Positions 1 to 11,533 of a stretch of DNA of 64,000 bases are shown piece after piece. A program made the translations under genes and the position numbers. The notes below the pieces were generated by a model. The model was not told the origin of the DNA and ran no database searches. It saw only the letters and a program-made list of their open reading frames with translations. Numbering within the stretch: position 1 is the first letter of the stretch; the number at the start of each line of letters is the position of its first letter. Origin of the DNA: Todiramphus chloris collaris (taxonomy: Eukaryota > Chordata > Aves > Coraciiformes > Alcedinidae); the NCBI GenBank assembly GCA_025345505.1, contig JANVCC010000261.1:6961833-7025832 (forward strand). Direction: 5' to 3'.

Positions 1-1907
1 TGTACTGGAGAAGACTTCCTGCTAGATAAGAGGTTCACAGCATCTTGTAGTTGTCCTTCATTTTCTAAATAGATGCAGCTCTGTTAGCAGCTCTTGTTTT
101 ATATAGCTACACTACTACCACAGTTGCAGTATAGGAATATTCTAGCCAATTTTTCTCTGGGTAGTTTGGATACAGTTGCAAGCTGGAATCACAACAAAGG
201 GACGGAAATGATACTTTCGTGATACTTTAACATAAATATTTACAATTTTGAGTTGAGTCGGTTTCGCTCTTCCATGCAGTATCAGTGCTGAGAGGAGTCA
301 TTGGATACTGCAGTAATACAAAAAAAAGGACTTCCATGTTTAGCTTTTCCTCTTGTGAGGGCATTTATGTTTTATTTGGCCTGCTTTCTGTATTCCTAAA
401 AGTTACAGAAACTCATCATCTTTGAGACTATTAATCTCATGTGAAATCTTGTTAAAAATCAGCAATTTGATTTTCAAATTGAAAAATGCAATGAACAGAA
501 TGGCAAACACATGAGAAGGTAAAGAGCACATCTCTCAGATTTGGCTAGAGCTCCTCAGAATCTGAGGAAAGCAGCCAGTTAAAACCAGCAAAGGGAGGAA
601 TATGCTGATAACAGACCCTTCAACCAAAAGCACTTGGTCTGCTGAGCCAAACACAGTAATTAATAAGATGTCAGAGAAAGAGCATTAGCTGGAACAGGAC
701 AGGATTTAACGTACCCCCATGTGTTCTGTGACTTAGGAATTTGTCTTTCTGGTGTATCAGCACTGCTACACGCTTGGATTTTCATTGTAGTAAAAGAGAA
801 TGAGAGTTTGATAATAATTCTGGATTTCTGAATGGCAAGCACTCATCTAAAAGGGGGTCTTAAATGCACTGCTTCTGAAATACTTAATTATTTAGACTTA
901 TAAGCTTTAATATCCACAAAGGGTTTTGAAGATGAATATTGCTTGGCAAGTGGAGCTCTCTCTGTTAGAGAGCTGAAACAAAAATAGCAATTCCACTTCA
1001 CAGACAACTTCAGCATTCCAGAAATCAAGCTTTGAGCCAAATCTGATCAAAACCTCCCCAAGATTCTGAAAAGGAGTGTCCATTCAGATTTATTTAAACC
1101 TTACTTTAGAAAAATTAAACCAAACCAAAAATCAAACACATGCACAGACACACACACATGTGCATTTCAATGGTAATTTCATTATCTAGTAAAAGAAGGG
1201 AGCTCAAAACAAGCTTAAAGGAAGTTCCCATACCAACCTCCAAACTGTTTCATTCTGCATATGTTGTAAAAGGATCCTCATCTATGCTTTTTGGAAAATT
1301 TGGCATCATTTAGAAGAACTTTTTACCCTTGAAGAAATGCTACATCACCCTAGTTGCAAGCATTTCTAACAACATGGACCTTTCCTAAAAAACTGCAAGA
1401 GAATTTACCCTTACAAAGAGAGAGAACCAAATTTAACCATTTTGACTCACAATATTTTTCCTAGTTTCATGACATTTTCCAGATAAGTTCAGATCCTACA
1501 GTTTTACTGATCTTGTCACTAGGGGCAGCTATAGATACTATTGCATCGTAACACCCACCTCATATTATTCTTATGTTCACCTCAGTAGGTGGCTACTGAA
1601 GTAAATGACACATTTCTGGTAAATAATCATGACCTAAAAGAAACAGAACTCAGCTCACTTCCCATCTTAAATAGGTCAACAAAACTGAAGCTGGAAAGGA
1701 GTAAATAAAATTAAAGGGCTTTCCTTTTTGAGGCAATCTATCTTGGAATGCATGTAGGAAACAAGGCATGATTCATAGGACTTTTGAGTTTCAATGTCTC
1801 AGAATAAAACTGTATTTTGGAATGGAAATCTAAGTCTCTCTGCAAAGAAGTGTATCATCCATATCATTTTACATGCTGGCATGGTCTCTGTAGGCATGTA
1901 GTGAAAT
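1..1907. other. Unique AT-rich sequence, no gene seen
   Basis: No coding exon, RNA gene or recognisable transposon was found here. Open frames are 60 codons or shorter. The only low-complexity patch is a short CA-rich run near 1138-1160. It is consistent with intergenic or intronic vertebrate DNA. Confidence 0.6.
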
Positions 1908-2105
1908 CCTTGGAGTGTCATCATATCACTTTGGAACCAGTAATGGAGCCATCACATTGTCTATATGGATTTACTGTGAAAGTATTTTGCTATTGCAGCT
2001 TCATATTGTAATGGCTTCATAATGGAATCCCCTTGGAGTGATATTGAAATCATCTTGCCATCATTAGCTCACATTGTAAATGGCACCATAATGGGGTGTC
2101 CATTA
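1908..2105. repeat. Imperfect direct repeat, unit about 120 bp
   Basis: The decamer CCTTGGAGTG occurs at 1908-1917 and again at 2031-2040. Each copy is followed 35-39 bases later by an AGC..CACATTGT-like block (from 1947 and from 2066). A further related block, agcttcatattgtaatggc at about 1997-2015, resembles agctcacattgtaaatggc at 2066-2084, and both run into CATAATGG. This suggests an old, diverged tandem duplication of roughly 120 bp, or pieces of an old repeat. Alignment is by eye and the copies have several gaps. Confidence 0.4.
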
Positions 2106-3660
2106 CAGACCTGCACTAAAATCTTACTGAAATTGTTACTATGTTATGGTCCCACCCAAACTGACTGGGGATGTAGCTTGTAAAACTGCTGGTAATGTTT
2201 ACTAGTTACCTTCCAAAATGACCTTTAGCATATTTAACACAATATATTCTGTTGAGTATTTTTACTGTTTCTGATATCACTATTATTTGTATTGTTCTCT
2301 AGTGTACTTTAAACACTTTGTTAAAATAGTAGTGGCTGTTACTTTAAGAGTATGTGTACTTTTTAAGTCTTCTCACTGGAAGATGTTTCTTTTAAATATA
2401 TAAGAAATATAAAGGAGGTTTTAAGAGTACTGTCAAAAAAGTAAAGCTCTTTATAATTCTTCCTTCTGATTCCTGTGAGTGAAAAATGTGACATATCAAA
2501 CCCAGTTCTGCTGTAATAGAAGGAAAAAACAAAACAATTCAATAAAGACAGTCTCCTGTATCCCAACACACTGAGTTGGGTTTTTTTATATTATGGCAGT
2601 TGAAATCCTATTGTTATGTTCAGGAGACACCAAATCTCTCTGACCTTTGGAATATTTGAAACACCCTTTGAAAAGAATGTTGCAGTCGTGTTTCATTTAG
2701 TGGGGTAACCAGCTGAGTAGAGAGGAGAGCAAGAAAGAACCATCATTATAGGTATAGCCAGCTAACATACAGCTATGGAGAGAGAGAATCTCAGTTATGC
2801 TACCTACACTACTGCTACTTAAATATATATTTACTAAAGGTTGAAGTAAGACACCCACATGCTTTACATATACTGTATGAATAGATATACTAGCAGTTTC
2901 AGGCCTGGGAACAGAGGGTGCAAATTTGGGATCACAGTTTTATTTGTAGTCCATGTTCAGGTACCTTCAAAGCTGTCCCACTGCCAGGCTGGATGGGTTG
3001 GGGTCAGGGTATTCCCTCAACTCTGTCGTAGGGCTGCACATGTTTGGCAACCCTGATGCAGCTCCATTGGTACTGAAAAACAGGTATTCTGGGTTTCAGC
3101 ATCAAAGATGTTTAATAGCAGTTCTTTGCTGGTGTGTTTTTCAAGATGTGCATTCACAGTTAATAGTAATCAGAAATGAGGAATGTCCCAGAGGATCCAG
3201 CATTAGACCTGCTTGTGAGGATTAGTTGTGGCAAATTACTCAAGGGATAAATAATGCATTTAAATGACTTTAGGTCTGAGTGGTAGTAGGGAAATCTTAG
3301 TTCTCTATATTGCTCACTGGAAGTATGTAGAATAACCTTCCGACGACTAGCCGTAAAAGGAGGAACACACTGGGAAAAATGAGAGATGCTAGTAAGAAAG
3401 TCAATAAGCACTACGTTATTCAAGTTTCAGTAACATGTTGTTGTAGGTGGAAATTAATTAATGCTAAATTACAACTGAACTCCTGAGGGATTACATATTA
3501 CAACTCCATGGATACCGAGAGAATTTGTCGTGATTAATGATATTGCTGTAAATACCAGAGAAAAGAAGAGATATTTGTTGCCTGTTGCATAGCTTTGCAA
3601 TATTCATGTCATTCCATTAAGGGCTTTATTTACAAAACGTGCACAGGAATCACACAGAAA
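2106..3660. other. Unique sequence, no gene seen
   Basis: There is no convincing exon, RNA gene or transposon. Several overlapping 65-90 codon frames lie near 2.86-3.42 kb on both strands. None shows a recognisable domain, and they shadow one another. Confidence 0.55.
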
Positions 3661-3735
3661 AATGTGTGTGTATATATCCACATATGCATACACACATATA
3701 TATGTAAACATGTATTTATGTGTATGCATATCCAC
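3661..3735. repeat. Alternating purine-pyrimidine tract (TG/TA/CA-rich)
   Basis: The stretch is largely alternating TG, TA and CA dinucleotides, including a tgtgtgtgtatatat run and acacacatatatatg. It is a degenerate dinucleotide microsatellite. Such tracts tend to be length-polymorphic and can adopt left-handed DNA. Confidence 0.7.
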
Positions 3736-4195
3736 ATGAAGAAGGGGTCTTATTTTTTTTTATATTTAGTTTGCACAATTTTCTAAATGACAACTGTATC
3801 TCCAAAAGGAGCACGTCTTGTTATACACACACTTCCTCATCCTAACAACCAGTCCAAAAGTGATCCTAGCAAAAGCAAGTGTTACTAACACTTTTAGTTC
3901 TGTGTTAGAGAAGAACCTGCTGGTAGTGTGAAATGACTGATCTTGACTATGACAGGGTGAGAGAGCTTCTGAAACTGTCACACAGACAGATTTGGAGATT
4001 TGGGGAGATGGGGAAGAAAAATCTTGCAGCTCAGGAAGAAATACCTGGGAGGTACACCTCAACAACCTGGAGATTTGAAGAAAGAAAACAGGATTCATAT
4101 GTGGATCCGTACAGCTTTAAGCTTACTGGAAACCCCATCTGTCTAGAAACATGAGATTTACTTATGCTTTTAATATTGTCTTGAGAGCTGTTCTT

Positions 4196-4237
4196 AAAAA
4201 AAAAAAAAAAAAAAACTGTTTCTTTTTTTTTTTTTTT
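4196..4237. repeat. A20 run, 7-base spacer, T15 run (inverted homopolymers)
   Basis: Twenty consecutive A (4196-4215) are followed by CTGTTTC and fifteen consecutive T (4223-4237). The two runs are complementary, so the site can fold as an A:T stem with a short loop. It looks like an expanded inverted homopolymer rather than a retroposon tail, because no flanking element is recognisable. Confidence 0.8.
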
Positions 4238-4474
4238 GTTCACCTCAATGACTGCAACTACATATGCAATCTGGTATTTTCTTAGAGCTACTGTCTGAAA
4301 AATATTTTTCCAGACAATATTTTTCAATTGCCTTTAAAATACAATTCAGAAAGTTCACAATTTTATTTCCTAACAACCACCTCTCTTTGATTTTTTCCTC
4401 CTTTATCCCCCACTCTTTGAAAGTATTGTACAGTCTAGGCTTTGTGGAATCCCATTTTTCACCATGTGTTTTTC

Positions 4475-4494
4475 TTTTTTTTTTTTTTTTTTTT
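4475..4494. repeat. T20 homopolymer
   Basis: Twenty consecutive T, interrupted only upstream by a C at 4474. No transposon body adjoins it. Short T runs also occur near 5010-5020. Confidence 0.8.
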
Positions 4495-6450
4495 CCTGTT
4501 TTTCCTGAGATTGTACAATTTTGGCATGCTCATCAGGCAGAATATTAATTCTGATTTTAGCTCCTGCATTCATTTTTCATTTGTGTTCTTTACAGAGTAC
4601 TGGGTTCAACAGATACTTTCCAAGAAAGGGATCCAGTTGTGTGATACTTGGACAAAATGCAAGGAGTCAAAATGATGAGGGTACAAGCTGAGGCTCTCTT
4701 GAGGCACTTAGATCATTGGGTAATAAAGAGGTAAAGGAGATTAAAAAGCTCACTTGTTACTTTTGTAGGCTAATTAACATTTAGAAAAAAAAAATATTCC
4801 CAAAGGCAGATACAGCAATGATTAATTATTATATTTTGATTAAGTCAATGATATGATGTATTTCCTCATTATATGTAGGAATACTCAGCCAGGCTCCACA
4901 GTTAGCCCCAGGCAAAGGTCAGAGACCAGTCACCTAAACATGGATAATACTTGTAACCCATTTTCAGTCTTACACATCTAGATTACAATCCAGATTTGAT
5001 TTAGGATTTTTTTTTTTTTGCAATAAATAGTTATTTTTTGTCTTTAGATTTTGATGTAAGACATCTGAGCTTCCCTTGCAGTGTACATGAGTTCTTCATT
5101 GAGTGCGGAGAACATTATAACAGGATTACACTATGATTATTTGTTTTATATTGATTTAACAAAATGAGACGAGAGTCTCTAATTTTTGCAATGTCTGTGA
5201 TCATTTGACACTTTCTGTCTCAGCTATCAGAGTTGAAAAGTGCACTGTTACAGAAGATCCTTGGCCTTTCAATTCCTCTTGCTTTAGAGCCCCAGGCTGG
5301 TCACAGATGCCATTATTTCATCAACCATGAGATTATTTTCAATATTTTAGCTGGTAGGACTAGCAGTGGATTTTCTTAGCCCATAGATTTTAATTCAGCT
5401 GAGCATAGTGGCAGCTGCTACTACTGCCTCCAGCTACAATTGCTTTAGCCCTAAGAAAGTCTTTTTTGCATCTTAAATATGCAACAGAAGTGCCAAGTTA
5501 TCTTCAGCCTTTAACAAGGTATTGGTTTTTTCCCTGTTTATTGTAGCACAATATAACTCTCCATACAAAGCAATTTAAGCAAAGCAGAGCTATGAATGGT
5601 ATCTAGCCAAAATCATGAACTTCCATCATGCAAATGAGAATATCTAATTAAGAGCCAATGGTCAAAATTTCCATAATGATGTAGCCAGATGAAATGTGTT
5701 CCAGGTTCCCACAGGACTCTGGATAGTTTGCCTTGCATTAATGTTGATTACAGAAAGGCACCTTGCATGAAGATATTTCCTTATTACACCGGGCTAGGAA
5801 GATTTCTTTGTGTTTTCTTGAATTTTACTATGTAAAATCTTTAAAAGTTAGTTGTCATCTCCCCGAGATCTACAGCAATCTTGAAATTAATGACATGTCA
5901 ACGTCATTATACAACAGGAACGACTAAATGGATCCATCAAAGCTGTTTATGCATTATGCAACATTTTTAAATTGTGTAATTTGGCAACTGGAACAGAGAA
6001 TTTTTTCGCCCCTTTAAATTCCTCAGAGTGAACTATTTTGGATATTGTACCCAAAAAAGGTTATCAAAACAAACTCTAAAAGTGGTAGCTTTAAATTAAT
6101 ATGTTAAAATTGAAAGATTCGTGCCAGTGAGATAACATAATGACTTAGGGAACAGAACAAATGACTATGACCATATCCAATATGAAATCTTTTCCAGATC
6201 TACCACCCTTCATTAACTGTAATGAAATTAATCATTTGAAGCTGTGATGTAGACCATTAAGTGATTTTATGGAGCTCTTCCAGGTCAGTGTAGTAGTGAG
6301 CATTTTATATTATCCCACACTTTAAAAGCATGTGCCTGGTATCATATATATAAAAATAATGTTGAATATCTATTAGAGTTCTGTGTTGCAGTGGTTCATT
6401 CACACAAACACAAATTTTATATAACACTCATTCAACCATCCCTCAAAATT
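4495..6450. other. Unique AT-rich sequence, no gene seen
   Basis: No exon-like frame, RNA gene or interspersed repeat was recognised. The part around 5860-6010 has a repeat-free, conserved-element look and is listed separately. Confidence 0.55.
5860..6010. promoter_or_regulatory. Weak candidate conserved non-coding element
   Basis: The stretch lacks simple repeats and contains caacgtcatta and tgcattatgcaac, words resembling CREB/ATF half-sites and POU- or C/EBP-type sites. Without a multi-species alignment this is only an impression. Such short words also arise by chance in AT-rich DNA. Confidence 0.15.
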
Positions 6451-6625
6451 ACAGAATCATACAATGGTTTCTGTTGGAAAGGATCATCTTATTGTGCTAA
6501 CCTCTCTGTCATGGTCAGGGATATCTTTCAGTAGATCAGGTTGCTCAAAGCCCACCCAACCTGACCTTAAACACTTGCAGTGCTGGGGTGTCAAGGTTTT
6601 CCTAGGTCAGGGCAGCCTGCTATAC
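6451..6625 (-). mobile_element. CR1 LINE 3'-end fragment
   Basis: The sequence opens with acagaatcatacaatggttt and continues with a 'ggaaaggatcatc' block and 'ggcagcctgct', which is the reverse complement of an avian CR1 3' end. The element therefore points left, with its 3' tail at 6451. It is 5'-truncated and clearly diverged. A second CR1 in the opposite orientation starts within about 25 bases. CR1 is the dominant LINE of birds, spreads by target-primed reverse transcription and leaves mostly short 3' fragments. Confidence 0.85.
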
Positions 6626-6644
6626 CTATAAAGGATGCTCTCTG

Positions 6645-7000
6645 CTAAACCCTCAGCAGCTGAGGCAACTGGGGTTGTTTAGCCTGAAAGGAAGCTGAGG
6701 GGAGACCTTCTTGCTCTCTTCAACTACACAGAAGGAGGTTGTAATGAGGTGGGGGTTGGTCTCTTCTCCAAAGTAACAAGTGAGAGGACAAGCTGAGATG
6801 GCTTCAAGTTGTGCCAGGGGAGGTTTAGGTTAGACACTAGGAGGAATTTTTTCACTGAAAGTGTTGTCAAGCATTGGAACAGGCTGCCCAGGCTGTGTTT
6901 AAAAGTAGACCTGGTTTAGCAATGGACACATAGAGTAGGGATAATGGTTGGACTCGATGACCTTGAAGGTCTTTTCCAATCTAGGTGATTCTGTGATTCT
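6645..7000 (+). mobile_element. CR1 LINE 3' fragment, about 355 bp
   Basis: This is the plus-oriented end of a CR1. It includes the end of ORF2 (ggggttgtttagcctg..gctgaggggagacctt), then the 3' UTR block with 'ttggaacaggctgcccagg', 'ggttggactcgatgacctt' and 'aggtcttttccaat', and ends in gattctgtgattct, the CR1 terminal octamer type. A small deletion just after the 'ttgtttagcctg' block shifts the ORF2 frame, so it cannot code. The end of the element is set by the last octamer. Confidence 0.93.
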
Positions 7001-8546
7001 ACAAGCAGTGGTCACCCCTGCCAATACCACAACAGCACTCTATGTTGAATTTGGTTTGGGGCATCTCTGCAAAAGTGTCCTGTAGGAGAACTGAAGGAGA
7101 ATAATGAAGAATCTTTGCTGATGTTTATGATGGTGATATTCAGGGAAAATATGTATAGATATGTATTTCATAACCCTGCTGGACTGAAGCTGGCAGAATG
7201 GGCTAAACACTGTTCTCCCAACATTTATATGTGATGACTAAATAAGGTAGTACTAGGTCATGTAATACTTTGAAAATGAAGACAAGAAGTTATATTTACA
7301 CCAAAAATGCTTTCATAGCTTCACTGACACTAGAGGAAAACATTATTTGGCTGTTCAGCACATTAAACACGGGCAATTCAAGCATCAGAACAGTTAAAAA
7401 TGTGCTCAGAGTGAACATTAGAGGAACTACTTAAAATGTTCCAGATTTCTCATTCCCTCCTAATCATGGGGTTATATACAAGGAAAAGGAAAACTGATGA
7501 TAAATACAGAAGGGCTGTTCTATATAGCAGGAAAGCAGAAGAACATTTACTCTGGGGAAAAAAAATATAAGAAAACAAACCCCACAAGTATATCTAGTAG
7601 GGCAGATACACTTCTATTTAGATGGATAACAAAAATGCAAAAGTTTCTTATTTTTTGGCCAACGTCTCTTTTGATTTAAATTGTACTTGTATACTGTATT
7701 CCAATGATTGACCTGTTAAATTTCTGTCCATATAGGCTGCACTTGAAGTGAATGGGTTTAGCATACAAAGGCATAGGGAAGAAATACATTTCTATGCATT
7801 TATGCTGAAACTGTAGATCTCTAACAACATACATCTCAATTTTACCACAGTGCTTGCCAAGGTTTTCTCTGTCATTGGCCGCATCACTAATATAGTGTTT
7901 ACTAATAGCTCTATAGAGAAACAGTATTTCCATAGCAACAAATGAACAATACTAGAGATATTAATCATTTCTACATTATCTGTGTATGCTTTGCTGTAAA
8001 GCAACATTTTGTAGTTTGATAATTGCTAGACTGGAGTGATTGTACATTATGAGATGATTAGCATAAACACTTAAGAAGATGAAGAATGCCCGTTGAAACA
8101 GAGAGAAAACTGAATAAAAAGTGGTACTATATTGCAAATATTACCATAAGAACCAGCAGGAAGAACTAACTTTAACATTAGTCACTTCCTCTGGTATTAC
8201 CCATCTGCTATGGATTCATCCATGGAAGAAGATCTTCCCTAATGTTAGCAACATGGAGAGATACATCTCATTCAGCCACTCAGTTTCTCACAGAAAATAT
8301 CTCTTTTGATGGAAAAAAAGTCAGTAGCTGTCCATCTTGGTAAACTCTCTCTGGTATTAGGGCACTTGAAGGCACAAGGTCATCAATCATACAATATAGA
8401 AGTGCAGTCAAGGGCTTTACTACGTGACGGTCCATGATCTTAATTTTTTGTAAGCAGCCCATAATGCTGAAGCTGTCAGTGTTGTTAATAAAGAAAGAGA
8501 CATGTCTGTCTAAGCCTACATTTCCAGAGGGGAGAGAAAGGAAAAG
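7001..8546. other. Unique sequence, no gene seen
   Basis: No repeat or exon could be named. Frames of 60-85 codons at 7.5-8.3 kb lie on both strands and look random. Confidence 0.55.
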
Positions 8547-8773
8547 GGAAGGGAGGAAGGGAGGAAGGGAGGAAGGGAGGAAGGGAGGAAGGGAGGAAGG
8601 GAGGAAGGGAGGAAGGGAGGGAGGGAGGGAGGGAGGAAGGAAGGAAGGAAGGAAGGAAGGAAGGAAGGAAGGAAGGAAGGAAGGAAGGAAGGAAGGAAGG
8701 AAGGAAGGAAGGAAGGAAGGAAGGAAGGAAGGAAGGAAGGAAGGAAGGAAGGAAGGAAGGAAGGAAGGAAGGA
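8547..8773. repeat. Two-phase purine microsatellite: (GGAAGGGA)9, (GGGA)4, (GGAA)34
   Basis: Nine octamers GGAAGGGA run from 8547 to 8618. Four GGGA units follow (8619-8634), then about 34 uninterrupted GGAA units (8635-8770). The plus strand is pure purine for over 220 bases. All long open frames here, reading Gly/Arg/Lys/Glu on the plus strand and Phe-Leu-Pro-Ser on the minus strand, are translations of the repeat and not genes. A pure purine mirror-repeat tract can form triplex DNA, and GGAA is the ETS-family core site. Length is probably polymorphic and may be misassembled. Confidence 0.97.
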
Positions 8774-9650
8774 GCCCCATAAACATGCAAAGTAACAGTG
8801 ACCAGTAGTAACAAATATTAGCAAAGCCCTCTGGGTGCAGAGTCTGAGGAGCAGGTGCTGCAGATTTGTAGGACAGCTCTCGTCTCCTTTATAATGGTGT
8901 AAAACCACAGCTACTGTGCTGTGATCAAGAATATGGCATGATTCAAAAGGAAATAGAATCTGGACCATATATTTTATTTTTATTCTAATCAGCATTGTTT
9001 AGTAAAAATAGGATATTGGGGAATAATACGGAACAGAATATTGTTCAAATGCAGCTGCTAAGTAATCAGAGCCTCATTGTCTGAATCACGCTTGAAGATT
9101 TCATATGTATGTAGAAAACAAGTGTGACATGTTCAGCATTTAATAGTTTTACAATAAATATCCTGCCTGTTTTTTAAAGTTCATTAAAACCCAGCCCAGG
9201 ATTGATTTAATGATGAGAATTTAATAAACCAGTTTAAGTCTGTAGGATCTTCAAAGATTGTAATGAGCTCTGCCAATGACCAGAATAAATCTCATACAGC
9301 AAAGTTAAAGCAGTTTCCCAAGTGCAAGTTAACCCTACTAAACCTTTCTGCTCAACAAATAACCCTTTTCTTTTATCATTATTATCTTTTGCTTTCTAAC
9401 ACAGGTTTTTAAAGACAAATAGACCGTGTTCTTTTAAAATTAATACACTTACTTTTTTATTTACTGTCTTCAGGATTTTTTTTCTGGGTTGCTTCTGTCC
9501 TCCCTTCTGTTCTCAGTGTGATTTGAATAGAAAGGCTGTGACCATTCCCATCCCTAATACATTACTTCAACCCACATTTTGCTCCCTGTGTGTAAAGATT
9601 TTCTGGGGGAAAAGCATCAGTAGAGGCTCTCTCCTATGATACCAAGGCCA
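8774..9650. other. Unique AT-rich sequence, no gene seen
   Basis: The stretch lies between the GGAA array and the CR1 fragment. No exon, RNA gene or transposon was recognised. Confidence 0.55.
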
Positions 9651-9684
9651 TTCATAAGAACATACAATTCATAAGAACATACAA
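9651..9684. repeat. Perfect 17-bp tandem duplication (2 copies)
   Basis: The unit TTCATAAGAACATACAA occurs twice head to tail with no mismatch. It sits immediately left of the CR1 fragment. It may be a small replication-slippage duplication. It is not a target-site duplication flanking the CR1, because both copies are on the same side. Confidence 0.95.
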
Positions 9685-9687
9685 TTT

Positions 9688-9888
9688 CTAAGGTCTCTGA
9701 AACTTTTCCTGATCGACCTCCACCTTGCCACAACTTCCTTTCAGGGAGCTGTAGAGAGCAAGAAGGTCACCCCTCAGCCTCCTCTTCTCCAGGCTAAACA
9801 ACACCAGCTCCCTCAGCTGCTCCTCATAAAACTTGTACTCTAGACCCTTCACTAGCTTTGTTGCCTTTGCTTGGACACACTCGAGCAC
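9688..9888 (-). pseudogene. CR1 ORF2 (endonuclease/reverse transcriptase) C-terminal remnant
   Basis: The minus-strand frame is open for 66 codons and reads through the conserved C-terminal region of CR1 ORF2, including [17 protein letters not shown] and [13 protein letters not shown]. In intact CR1 this lies just before the ORF2 stop, downstream of the reverse-transcriptase domain. The catalytic domains are absent because the copy is 5'-truncated, so it is a relic without activity. The last 15 or so residues drift away from the family. The apparent start codon is incidental. Confidence 0.88.
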
Positions 9889-9905
9889 CTCGGTGTCCTT
9901 CTTGG
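9700..9905 (-). mobile_element. CR1 LINE fragment lacking its 3' end
   Basis: Read on the plus strand, this contains ttcctttcagggagctgtagagagc, 'cccctcagcctcctcttctccaggctaaac', 'ccctcagctgctcctcataa' and 'agacccttcactagctttgttgcc', the reverse complement of the terminal coding part of avian CR1 ORF2. Unlike the other copies, the 3' UTR and terminal octamers are missing on the left, so the fragment is cut at both ends. It carries the ORF2 remnant listed separately. Confidence 0.92.
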
Positions 9906-10102
9906 AGTATGTATTTTAGAGGTAATTTCTCCATTTCTTCATGATGCAAAGTTGCCAATACCAAAACAAAATCAAATTGTTTTGCATTATTTTCCCTTTA
10001 ATTGATGTTTCTTCTTTCACTTATAAGCATTTCACCAATTCCCTGATGCTTCCCATACCTTCATGTCTGATGTCATTGCAAGATATCATTGATTTCTTTT
10101 TT
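9906..10102. other. Unique sequence, nothing recognised
   Basis: This is a short AT-rich spacer between the CR1 fragment and the T/G-rich tract. No exon or repeat was identified. Confidence 0.5.
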
Positions 10103-10188
10103 TGTGTGTGTGTTTGTTTCTTTGTTGTTAGTTTTTTTGTTTGTTTGGTGTTTTGTGTGGTTTTGTTGTGTTGTTTTGGGTTTTTTTA
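10099..10188. repeat. T/G-rich low-complexity tract
   Basis: The tract is built of T runs, TG steps and TTTG/TTG units (ttttttgtgtgtgtgtttgtttctttg and following). It is nearly free of A and C. The frame through it encodes only Phe/Val/Cys-rich low-complexity peptide and is not a gene. Confidence 0.85.
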
Positions 10189-11533
10189 ATGTATTTGTCT
10201 TTTAAAGATTCAAGCTTTCTTGAATTCTTATTCAGAATCTGACCCCTTCTCCATGGAATTTGGGAATCCACAGTGGCATCTCATCAAAGGCTTATTCTTC
10301 TATCTTTGTAAATTTTCTTTGAAGCTATATCTGCACTAACACAATTTTAAACTAAGTCTTCTGGTATTTAATATCAAATCCCAATATCGTTAGGAGAATC
10401 AGAGTTACACTTTAGGGGTTTAATGCACATTTGTCAATGTTTAACTTTGCAAGAAAAAAATTCAAAAATTAAAAATGAAGGCAAAAAGAATATTTATTAT
10501 AATAACACTACTCCTGTATCTGCATTTGTTTCCTGTCTATTGGCAGAAATACATGTTGTTATAAACCTAGAGGAGTTTCATTCTAACCACAACTATTGCA
10601 CTCAATGTTACACCATATTGTTGTCCCAGACAACGCCAAGACAAATGAAAAAAAAGCAGTATCTCCAGCCCACTTCTTCCCCCCCCAGTGTGTCTTTTCC
10701 ACCCATAGCTCTGTTTCCATGGTTGTCCATGGAAAAAGTACTTACACATCCATCTGCAGCCTTCATGGGTATGTTTTCGGCTCACAGGGTATTGATACCT
10801 TGTAGTTCTTTATTTCCCCACCATTATAAAGATTCACACTGTTACAAACATTCACAGCAGAACAAAGTGCCACTGCTGACTCAGTCTATCCAGGATTTTG
10901 CTTGTGCATCTCTGTGAAAACAGAAATAAGTTCTATAATCACTCATTGCTTTGCTAGTGCACAGAATCATTCCAAATTCCCATCTATTCAAGGTCTTTTA
11001 AAAGTCCCATTGAGCTGACAGTGCTTCATGATGTGTTATTTTCCCTCCTGGATCTAAGTATTTTTATTATTATTACTCTTTAGAAAAGTTGCTGCTGGGT
11101 TTTGTTGTTGTTGTTTCTGTTTTATACTGGCACTAAATTTAAAATGAAAATAGATTTCATTATTTATTCATAGGATTTGATTCACCCTGATTGTTACATT
11201 ATTTTCTGTGTTGACAGTTGTGGATGAATAGTGTGGAAAGCTAGAGGGCATTTATCTGACCATGAAATGCCATAAATAATAAACTGATGTTGTCTTGTCT
11301 TCAGTTGGGGCCCTTTCATCTTCAAAAGAAGAAATTAAAGAAGAAGAATTAAATGATTCTTTGAGTTTTATACGCTCCATGTGAACTTCATGTCTTGCTA
11401 TGCCACCCGTAGTGTACAAATATTAAATTTTACTAGAAGAGTTTGAATAATCCCTGTCAGGATGCAAAAAAAATAACAAAAAGAAACCTGATACCAGACT
11501 TAACACTTAATTGAAAATCCAGCTCCTTTTTTG
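10189..11533. other. Unique sequence, no gene supported
   Basis: A 164-codon plus-strand frame (10423-10917) is among the longest in the window. It has no recognisable domain, is overlapped by frames on both strands, and lacks plausible splice or initiation context, so it is treated as chance. No transposon was recognised. Confidence 0.5.

Noticed and set aside
8280-8995. Open frames of 109-168 codons on both strands
   Set aside because: They are translations of the GGAA/GGGA microsatellite (Phe-Leu-Pro-Ser or Gly-Arg-Lys-Glu repeats), not proteins.
10423-10917. 164-codon plus-strand frame
   Set aside because: No recognisable domain, overlapping frames on both strands, no supporting splice or promoter context. 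A frame of this size is plausible by chance in 64 kb.
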